From positions 1 through 58,264 of the forward strand of contig DCCG01000034.1 of assembly GCA_002314145.1 (NCBI GenBank): DNA of 58,264 bases, given 5' to 3'. The translations under genes and the position numbers were made by a program. This document shows, in pieces, positions 52,428-58,264 of this stretch. The DNA comes from Thalassolituus sp. UBA1087. GTDB taxonomy: Bacteria > Pseudomonadota > Gammaproteobacteria > Pseudomonadales > Oceanobacteraceae. The notes beneath the pieces are model-generated. The model did no database searches. It was not told the DNA's origin and saw only the letters and a program-made list of their open reading frames with translations. Position 1 is the first letter of the stretch; every line of letters begins with the position of its first letter.

Positions 52428-53441
52428 ATGAGCACTAACCTCACGCCGTTTGAGCAGCGCCGACTGTTACGTATTGCACTGGGCAGCTGCATCGGATTTT
52501 CACTGTGCAAAATCATGAACTGGCCTTACGGTATTTTCTTTGCCGTTTTTCCCATGCTGTTACTGGGCATGGTGCCTATGTTCAATCGCATGGTGGCCAT
52601 TCAGTTTATTGTCGGTGGCCTGCTGAATATTATCGAAATCTGGGTACTGAAAGTTCTGCTGGACCCTTACCCCACTCTGATGATTGCGGCCGTGTTTTTT
52701 GTCTACGGTTACCATTTCCGTTTTATGGCTGGCACCCCCTATTTTCTGTTATGGGCTTCCGGGCTGGTGACGATTTCAACCGTACTGCACTTTTCCAGTT
52801 ATGCTGACACCAGCATGAATGACATGCTGGTATCCACCATGCTGGCAACGGCGATTTCGGTATTCGGTGCGGTGGTGCTTTATTGGCTTATTCCTGAACA
52901 TGAGACGCCACCACCACCGCCGAAACTGCAGCTGACGCCATCTCAGCTGAATCACCGCACCCTGTTAGGTGCTACGCTGGCCACCCTGTCGTATATTATT
53001 TTCCAGATATTTGATCTGCGCGATTCGCTATCGGCTCAGGTAGCCACCATGCTGATTCTGTTTCCGATGACATACCAGGGGTCGATTGTCAGTGCGATTA
53101 ACCGTGCCAAAGGCGTTGCCTATGGCTGTGCACTGGCGATCACCATGCAACTGTTAATGAATGACCTGATTCAGCATTTTGCGCTGGTAGTCATCGCCAT
53201 GTTTATGACGGTGCTGATTGCAGCCAAACTGCATTTATTGGAACGCAGTGGCTCGGCAGTAGGATTTGGCGCCCTGACCACCATAGGTATTTTGTTTGGT
53301 CAGTACCTGTCGCCAACGGACGATATTTTATATTCCGCGGCTTACCGCTTCACGTCGGTGGTCGTTGCCGTCACCCTGGTATTGATTGCCGCCTGGATTC
53401 TGGATCATTTTCTTAACCGCTTTGAACTCACCCGTAACTGA
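52428..53441 (+). CDS. DUF2955 / FUSC-like inner-membrane efflux protein
   Basis: A 337-residue membrane protein with two sets of about five helices. The N-terminal MSTNLTPFEQRRLLRIALGSCIGFSLCKIMNWPYGIFFAVFPMLLLG and the matching second half (LLGATLATLSYIIFQIF...AQVATMLILFPMTYQ) fit DUF2955, a relative of FUSC-type exporters that pairs with HlyD proteins. It is the last gene of the MarR-HlyD operon. The substrate is unknown; the linker rich in Pro (HETPPPPPKLQL) separates the halves. Confidence 0.87.
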   Translation: MSTNLTPFEQRRLLRIALGSCIGFSLCKIMNWPYGIFFAVFPMLLLGMVPMFNRMVAIQFIVGGLLNIIEIWVLKVLLDPYPTLMIAAVFFVYGYHFRFMAGTPYFLLWASGLVTISTVLHFSSYADTSMNDMLVSTMLATAISVFGAVVLYWLIPEHETPPPPPKLQLTPSQLNHRTLLGATLATLSYIIFQIFDLRDSLSAQVATMLILFPMTYQGSIVSAINRAKGVAYGCALAITMQLLMNDLIQHFALVVIAMFMTVLIAAKLHLLERSGSAVGFGALTTIGILFGQYLSPTDDILYSAAYRFTSVVVAVTLVLIAAWILDHFLNRFELTRN

Positions 53442-53470
53442 AGCCTGAAGCATTTAACTGAGACGTCGGC

Positions 53471-53504
53471 ATAAAAAAGCCTGGCTAATACCAGGCTTTT
53501 TTAT
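53471..53504. terminator. Bidirectional terminator
   Basis: A perfect 14-base-pair stem, ATAAAAAAGCCTGG/CCAGGCTTTTTTAT, with a CTAATA loop. It closes the MarR-HlyD-DUF2955 operon from the left and the PepSY operon from the right. Confidence 0.9.
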
Positions 53505-53529
53505 GCCCTATTGCGGGAATTGCCAATCT

Positions 53530-55194
53530 TCAGCCTGGCTGATTCACGCCCTGTTGACTGACCGGGTCTCCGTCATCAAGGTGCCACAGCGTATCGGCCG
53601 GTGCATTTTTCAGTCGTCTGTGGGTACGTCTGGCGGCATAAAACAAGGCGGCGGCCATAAGCGCTGAGGTAATATCCACCGACAGTGTTTCCACGCCGGT
53701 ATGCACCCATAACCCCAGTGACGGTACCATCACCGCCAGTACGCTGGTCAGAGGAATGGCGGCTGCGGAAGCGGCACATAACGTTAACAGCGGTACGGAT
53801 GCTTTCGCGGCACCACGCCAGAACGCCCAGATGACACAAGCGAGGAATACCGCGTAATACATGGCCGGGTATAACGCGTTAACATTCTCAGCCCCGAATG
53901 CCGTTGCCCATTTCCCTGCTACCATAGCGGCGGCCACGCCAGCCATACAGCCCAGCGCAATACCGACCGTGGCTGACGCCATTAAGCGTGTATTAAGTTG
54001 CTGTTGTGGTACAGGCTGATCCCGCTTCTGTTTTTTACGCCGGCTTTCCACCCACAGTAAATTACCGGAGTAAAACAGAAACGCGCCACTTAGTCCTAAA
54101 AAGAAATATACCCAGCGCACCGGCGTGCCGCCAAAACTGCCGAAATGCAGAGCAAAAAAGTGCATCACGGTTTCTATCCACACATTTCCCTGCCCCGGCA
54201 TATAATTGTCGTTAATAATGTTTCCGGAACGAGGGTCAATCAGCATAAAACCGGTGACAGGTCCACGAACTAAATAATCGGGATTATAAAGAAAAGCACG
54301 GACAACCGGACGCGGTCCACTCATGCCCATATACATTAATTGTGTGGGCTGAAAATCCGGTGCGGCTTCTTTCAGCCTGGCAATAATCTGTGACGGTGGC
54401 GCCAGTTCCTGCTCAGCGCCGGGTTGTGGCTTCTGACCACCCGGAGCGCCCCCGCGCTGGAACATAGGTTGTTCCTGATACACTACACCCTGCAAGCCAT
54501 CGTACAACTCATCATGAAACGCAAACACCACCACAGTCAGGGCAATAATCAGATGAAACGGCAGACTGGTGATGCCAATGACATTGTGCGCATCGAGCCA
54601 GAAGCGTTTACGGTTTTTGCCGGCACGCACGGCAAAAAAATCTTTAACCAGTGAAGGCAGTAAAATAATTAATCCGGATATCAGGGCAATAAAATACAGC
54701 GCCCCGGCAATACCCAGTAAATAAATCCCCGTATGTTCATCCGGAAAACCGCCGGTACGATGCAGCATATCAATCAGGGCACCGAGTTTTGATGGCTGTA
54801 CCTGCTCGGCCACCAGCTGATTATTATCATCCAGCGTGGCATGCCACATATCTGCGTCCAGTTCCAGGCGGTGATGATGTCCGCCAGCTTCCTGTGGGTC
54901 ATGCTTTTCCCACACCATGGGAGCAGATACCTGCGCTTCATCGGTTAAATACAGTGTAAAGCCATGGGCAGCATCCGGATGCGTCTGCAGAACCTGAGGC
55001 ACCAATGCATCCAGCTGCTGTGGGCTCACCTGAGCGAGTTTCTGCTGTGGCGGACTGACCCAGGCATCGATAGGCTGCTTGAACATGGTCAGTGCACCGG
55101 CAAAAAAACCGATAAATAATAACAGGCCCGATGTAATACCGACCCAGGTATGCAGGGATTTATAGACACGGATAATATCGCTGCGGATTTTCAT
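53530..55194 (-). CDS. PepSY-associated membrane protein, iron-uptake related
   Basis: A 554-residue inner-membrane protein of the PepSY_TM family (PiuB/FbpB-like), thought to support siderophore or haem reduction. TM1 (about 16-38), then a periplasmic PepSY-like region with a His cluster (EAGGHHHRLELD), TM2-TM3 (about 155-180 and 205-228), a second PepSY-like region, and C-terminal helices (from HFFALHFGSFGGTPVRWVYFFLGLSGAF onward, with further helices up to about 520). His residues in helices (LHTWVG, HAFF-type) are the usual haem/quinone ligands. It overlaps the 120-residue gene by four bases. Confidence 0.88.
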   Translation of the reverse strand: MKIRSDIIRVYKSLHTWVGITSGLLLFIGFFAGALTMFKQPIDAWVSPPQQKLAQVSPQQLDALVPQVLQTHPDAAHGFTLYLTDEAQVSAPMVWEKHDPQEAGGHHHRLELDADMWHATLDDNNQLVAEQVQPSKLGALIDMLHRTGGFPDEHTGIYLLGIAGALYFIALISGLIILLPSLVKDFFAVRAGKNRKRFWLDAHNVIGITSLPFHLIIALTVVVFAFHDELYDGLQGVVYQEQPMFQRGGAPGGQKPQPGAEQELAPPSQIIARLKEAAPDFQPTQLMYMGMSGPRPVVRAFLYNPDYLVRGPVTGFMLIDPRSGNIINDNYMPGQGNVWIETVMHFFALHFGSFGGTPVRWVYFFLGLSGAFLFYSGNLLWVESRRKKQKRDQPVPQQQLNTRLMASATVGIALGCMAGVAAAMVAGKWATAFGAENVNALYPAMYYAVFLACVIWAFWRGAAKASVPLLTLCAASAAAIPLTSVLAVMVPSLGLWVHTGVETLSVDITSALMAAALFYAARRTHRRLKNAPADTLWHLDDGDPVSQQGVNQPG

Positions 55195-55553
55195 GACATA
55201 ACCCCACGCACCAGCACTAACAAAAGATGAGCAGCAGCCGCTGCACCACCAAGAAACAGCAGTGCGCGGTTACCGGTGCGGAATAAATACGTCAATGAGA
55301 AAACCGTCAGCCAGATCAGTGCCACCATCCACATATTGAACTGCACTTTATCCCCTGCATTGATGCCGCCCGGACCTGCCCAGGCGAAAATGCCCACCAG
55401 CCCATAAGCCAGTGCCAGCCCCAGCACGCCTCCGGCGAAGGTTTTCCGCCACCAGTCCGGCTGAATTTTCGCGGCTTTTTCTTTCCCGGCTGCTGCCGTT
55501 ACTGTGTTGCCCTCCGCTGCCCGGGCTGTCTGCTCAGTGGCCACGCTTTTCAT
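55191..55553 (-). CDS. Small membrane protein of the PepSY iron operon
   Basis: A 120-residue protein with a charged N-terminal 35 residues and three hydrophobic helices (about 40-60, 73-90 and 95-115). Its place between a DUF3325-like and a PepSY gene is the layout of iron-regulated PepSY clusters, where a DUF3649-like or similar protein sits. I cannot confirm the family by eye. It overlaps the PepSY gene by four bases (ATGA-type) and the DUF3325 gene by 20 bases. Confidence 0.65.
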   Translation of the reverse strand: MKSVATEQTARAAEGNTVTAAAGKEKAAKIQPDWWRKTFAGGVLGLALAYGLVGIFAWAGPGGINAGDKVQFNMWMVALIWLTVFSLTYLFRTGNRALLFLGGAAAAAHLLLVLVRGVMS

Positions 55554-55827
55554 CTCCGGATTCCGGCTTGAGTAAAAATGCGAACGGCAACAGGCCGATA
55601 ATCAGCATCATAATCACCAGCCAGGCAAAGAGCGCAGCATTAACCGGCAGATAGCTCACAGCCACCAGCAAGCCGGCAAACACCAGTACCACGCCCGGCC
55701 AGCGCCCGCTGACCACTGGCAGTGGTTTTGATAACCAGCGCTGATTGGGATGACTCAGGTACAGGAGCACACAACCCAACAGCGTCATTAAGATAAACAG
55801 TGCAGCCATCACGCCCTCCGCCGACAT
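55534..55827 (-). CDS. DUF3325-like small membrane protein
   Basis: A 97-residue protein with three helices (about 8-24, 45-62 and 66-85), ending in a charged tail. The pattern fits DUF3325, a small partner in PepSY iron operons. Start at 55827 or, seven codons later, at 55809. It is the first gene of the three-gene operon, and a Fur-box-like site lies about 60 bases upstream. Confidence 0.68.
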   Translation of the reverse strand: MSAEGVMAALFILMTLLGCVLLYLSHPNQRWLSKPLPVVSGRWPGVVLVFAGLLVAVSYLPVNAALFAWLVIMMLIIGLLPFAFLLKPESGDEKRGH

Positions 55828-55887
55828 GAAACGGGACCGGCATTAAGCCGCTGCCCGGATGGAATTCCGCCGACAATTTTATACTGA

Positions 55888-55908
55888 TGCAAATGATTAT
55901 CAACAACT
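55888..55908 (-). promoter_or_regulatory. Fur-box-like site upstream of the PepSY operon
   Basis: TGCAAATGATTATCAACAA contains the ATGATTATCA core of the Fur box. It lies about 60 bases upstream of the DUF3325-like gene's start and shares the TGCAAATGATTATCA stretch with the other two sites of the window. Confidence 0.65.
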
Positions 55909-55943
55909 AATAATAATTTTGCACTTTGTTCGCATTGCCAGCC

Positions 55944-55970
55944 TGACCTGCACTGACTGACCTGCACTGA
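55944..55970. repeat. Duplicated 13-base sequence
   Basis: TGACCTGCACTGA occurs twice, at 55944-55956 and 55958-55970, with one base between. It lies in the gap between the PepSY operon and the receptor gene. No further copies were seen. Confidence 0.7.
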
Positions 55971-56029
55971 ATAGTGGCGGACAGAGTCTGCCGCTATCGG
56001 CCGCTGGTCAGTGCCCGGCTGGCAGCAGC

Positions 56030-57994
56030 TCAGAAGTAATAAGTACCGCTGACGTAGTAATGACGACCAAGCTCATTGGTCGAATAGGTCAGTGCACCTT
56101 TTTCCATCTCATCGGTGCGGGTATCGCCGATATTTTTCACCCCGCCACGCAGAGTCAAGGCAGGATTCAGCACCGCACTGACCCCCAGATCGGTATGAAA
56201 ATAACTTGGCAGACTGCCCGACTGAGTGGCACTGCCATCCCAGGCACTGCGCTGCATTCCGGCAATATAGTTAGTGGTTACTGTCGCGGTAAGGCTATCG
56301 GTTGCGCGCCAGTCGACGCTCAGGTTGGCCTGATGCTGGGGACGGTCCTGAATATAATCACCGTCACCATCTCTGGCAATCAGGCGGGTGTAATTACCGG
56401 ACACGGATACGCTGCGGATAACATCTGCAGAGGCGGCTAACTCGTAGCCTTTGGTTTCGACTTTACTGACGTTAATCCAGGAAGCATCGTACGGATCGGC
56501 AATAGTACCGCTGCCCAGCAGAAGCCGCTGAATCTGGTCTTTCACATTGTTTTTAAACACGGAGGCCGTCAGATCCCAAGTCGCCTGGCGGACTTCGACA
56601 CCGGCTTCATAGCTGGTGCTGGTTTCCGGGTCCAGATCCGGGTTACCGGGAATATAGCAGTCGCCACCGCAGCTGATCTCGTGGTATTCCGGGCTCAGCT
56701 CACGGCCGTCCGGCGCTTTAAACGCTTTGCTGACACCGCCTTTCACCGTCACGCTGTCGGTGATGTGGTACAGGCCGTAAAGTTTGGGTGAGAAGTGATT
56801 ACCGAACACTTCGTGATTATCCAGCCGGCCGCCCACGGACAGGGTGAAATCACCCAGGAAAATATCATCCTGAGCAAAGACCGCCAGCTGATCGATGGAG
56901 TAACCGCCACTTTGTGTGTAGTTCACATCATCACTCAGATCCTGATGGCGGTAATCAACACCAGCCACCAGGCTATTCCAGCCGGAGCCAAGCGAGGCAT
57001 AAAACTTGGCGTAGGTGTTCTGTTCCTGGGTATGGTGCTGCTCAACATCGTAGCTGGTGTTGTAATCATCCACGCGGCTGTTTTCGCGTTTGATATAGGC
57101 CGTGGTTGAACCCCAGAGCCAATAACCGGTATGGGTCAGCGCCAGGTCCACGCGGTTCAGCTTCTGCGCCCGATAAGCCGGGCCATTGCTGTAGACGCCA
57201 TACGGACGATCATCTTTGGTGTAGCCAAAATCAATATCCAGCTTCTGATTGTCCGTGAGATCAACCATCAGCGTGGAACGCAGATTGGTGGTATCTTTTT
57301 CTTCCATCAGTGGCGGTTCATCGGCTGCTTCAGCGTCATCATCAGCAAACCAGGCATCACGTTGCAGGCGCTCCACACTGACATCAAAGCCAACCTGGTC
57401 AGTCATTTTGCCATTGATATTACCGCCCACACGGAACTGGTCACCGCCATCACCGGACGCAACTTTGCGGTATTCACCGGTCACCGAACCTTTGAACTCA
57501 TCGGTCGGGGCTTTGGTAATAATATTGATCACACCGCCGATAGCGTCCGAGCCATAAATGGCTGCCATGGGCCCACGGATGATTTCCACCCGTTCGATAT
57601 TATTCAGAGGTACAGAGCTGAGGTCAGCATCACTGCCTTTGGCAAACGCGCCACCGGAGGACACCCGCTTACCATTCACCAGCACCAGTGTGTAATCACC
57701 GCCCAGACCACGGATCTGCAGCTCATCCCGGCCGGATGCATTGCTCAGGTTGTTCACCCCCACAGTGTTACGCAGCAGGTCTGACAGGCTGTTGACTGAC
57801 GTTTTGGCAATATCGTCAGCCGTCACTACCGTGGTGAATGCCGGTACATCAGCAGAATCCCGTGCACTCAGTGTGGCCGTCGTCACCACATCGTCCAGTA
57901 CTTTCTGATCGCTTTCTGCCTCGGCCGGCAGGACGGCCAGACAGGAGACATTGACCGCCACCAGGCCAGCCAGCAGATTCTTCATCGACTTCAT
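56030..57994 (-). CDS. TonB-dependent outer-membrane receptor, siderophore type
   Basis: A 654-residue outer-membrane receptor of the FepA/CirA-like family. Signal peptide about 1-27 (ending LPAEA), TonB-box-like stretch (VLDDVVTTA), plug domain (about 45-165, with VGVNNLSNASGRDELQIRGLGGDYTLVLVNGKRV and VERVEIIRGPMAAIYGSDAIGGVINIIT), and a 22-strand barrel ending in the aromatic C-terminus YYF. I use the ATG at 57994, with GGGG 6 bases upstream; ten codons earlier is open too. A tandem Fur-type region lies upstream at 58049-58085. Ligand is probably a catecholate siderophore, which fits the Fes-like gene, but is inferred. Confidence 0.93.
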   Translation of the reverse strand: MKSMKNLLAGLVAVNVSCLAVLPAEAESDQKVLDDVVTTATLSARDSADVPAFTTVVTADDIAKTSVNSLSDLLRNTVGVNNLSNASGRDELQIRGLGGDYTLVLVNGKRVSSGGAFAKGSDADLSSVPLNNIERVEIIRGPMAAIYGSDAIGGVINIITKAPTDEFKGSVTGEYRKVASGDGGDQFRVGGNINGKMTDQVGFDVSVERLQRDAWFADDDAEAADEPPLMEEKDTTNLRSTLMVDLTDNQKLDIDFGYTKDDRPYGVYSNGPAYRAQKLNRVDLALTHTGYWLWGSTTAYIKRENSRVDDYNTSYDVEQHHTQEQNTYAKFYASLGSGWNSLVAGVDYRHQDLSDDVNYTQSGGYSIDQLAVFAQDDIFLGDFTLSVGGRLDNHEVFGNHFSPKLYGLYHITDSVTVKGGVSKAFKAPDGRELSPEYHEISCGGDCYIPGNPDLDPETSTSYEAGVEVRQATWDLTASVFKNNVKDQIQRLLLGSGTIADPYDASWINVSKVETKGYELAASADVIRSVSVSGNYTRLIARDGDGDYIQDRPQHQANLSVDWRATDSLTATVTTNYIAGMQRSAWDGSATQSGSLPSYFHTDLGVSAVLNPALTLRGGVKNIGDTRTDEMEKGALTYSTNELGRHYYVSGTYYF

Positions 57995-58048
57995 ACTTAC
58001 CCCAATAAAAATAATTATCACTTAGTATTGGGGCCGCATTTTATATAG

Positions 58049-58085
58049 ATGCAAATGATTATCAAATGATAATGATAACTTTGAT
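58049..58085 (-). promoter_or_regulatory. Overlapping Fur-box-like repeats upstream of the receptor gene
   Basis: The stretch holds ATGCAAATGATTATCAAATG followed by ATAATGATAACTTTGAT, with several overlapping ATGATWATCAT-like hexamer arrays. It lies about 60-90 bases upstream of the receptor start. Dense hexamer overlap is typical of strong iron-repressed promoters. Confidence 0.78.
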
Positions 58086-58179
58086 ACCATTTTAGTGACG
58101 TCTGTCATTTTCCGGCCCGGAGCCGGTGCTGAGCGGAATACGGCGCTCAACTCACCTGCCTGTGGCCGGCCGGGGCATA

Positions 58180-58208
58180 AAAAAACCGGCCATAGGGCCG
58201 GTTTTTCT
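58180..58208 (-). terminator. Rho-independent terminator of groEL
   Basis: Stem AACCGGCC/GGCCGGTT with an ATAG loop (58184-58203) flanked by AAAAAA to the left, which is the U-run for the leftward groEL transcript, and TTTTTC to the right. It stands 27 bases after the groEL stop. Confidence 0.85.
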
Positions 58209-58234
58209 TCAGCGTAAAGGTCGCCGGGGGATGA

Positions 58235-58264
58235 TTACATCATGCCGCCCATGCCACCCATGCC
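58235..58264 (-). CDS. groL: 3' end of chaperonin GroEL
   Basis: Only the last nine codons plus stop are inside the window, reading GMGGMGGMM. This Gly-Gly-Met tail is the hallmark C-terminus of bacterial GroEL and is followed by a terminator. The gene continues beyond the right edge. With no further context, the identity rests on the tail sequence, which is very distinctive. Confidence 0.85.
   Translation of the reverse strand, partial: GMGGMGGMM

Noticed and set aside
53530..55827. Haem-uptake operon
   Set aside because: No haem oxygenase, TonB or ABC haem genes are adjacent; a general PepSY iron-uptake role is the safer reading.
57131..57784. 217-codon plus-strand open frame inside the TonB-dependent receptor
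   Set aside because: It is antisense to the plug and barrel of a convincing receptor.

Overview
The window looks like chromosomal DNA of a free-living, probably marine, Gammaproteobacterium of the Oceanospirillales/Pseudomonadales kind. This is an inference from gene content: amiE/fmdA amide use, Fur-type iron genes, RhlE and DeaD helicases, PpnP, VF530, YhiI-RbbA-YhhJ, and a groEL end reading GMGGMGGMM. I see no tRNA, rRNA, CRISPR array, insertion sequence or prophage. Genes are densely packed on both strands, and most intergenic gaps over 300 bases are control regions.

The most coherent block (about 1.9-15.6 kb) is a short-chain amide utilisation island. A urea/amide-type ABC transporter (binding protein, two permeases, two ATPases) leads into amiE (aliphatic amidase), amiB (ClpB-like AAA+ protein), fmdA (formamidase) and fmdB (zinc-ribbon protein). 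Divergently transcribed is an unusual two-component pair: a LuxR-type response regulator and a hybrid histidine kinase whose input domain is a whole NCS1-type (cytosine/purine/allantoin permease family) transporter, followed by a cysteine-rich metal-binding-like segment. The Pseudomonas amide regulators AmiC/AmiR and the AmiS channel are absent, so the transporter-kinase is the natural candidate regulator. Expected flow: amides enter by the ABC system, AmiE and FmdA release ammonia plus acetate/propionate or formate.

From 16 to 36 kb is a mixed housekeeping and signalling stretch: a lipoprotein histidine phosphatase of the MINPP/phytase type, deaD, a Cache-type histidine kinase, ppnP, an apparent c-di-GMP operon (PilZ protein plus PAS/GGDEF/EAL enzyme), a DUF3820 protein with a glutamine amidotransferase, small conserved genes, rhlE, a short-chain dehydrogenase, a sensor protein (Cache + solute-binding domain) that lacks any output domain, a DUF3592 membrane protein and a CPA1-type antiporter.

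From 36 to 47.5 kb lie a yhiI-rbbA-yhhJ-like export operon, a VF530/glycosyltransferase pair, a membrane protein with an internal two-fold repeat, and a run of poorly conserved genes (an ART-like YHGT protein, a periplasmic coiled-coil protein, a small membrane protein, a Gly/Ser-rich lipoprotein) with several short tandem repeats between them.

The last 11 kb is dominated by iron. There is an enterochelin-esterase-like gene with a His in place of the expected nucleophile Ser, a PepSY/DUF3325 inner-membrane operon and a TonB-dependent receptor, each with a Fur-box-like palindrome upstream. Between them are a nucleoside 2-deoxyribosyltransferase, a YrhK-like protein, and a MarR/SlyA regulator with a HlyD and DUF2955 efflux pair, preceded by two copies of a SlyA-type palindrome. 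The window ends in the 3' tip of groEL and its terminator.
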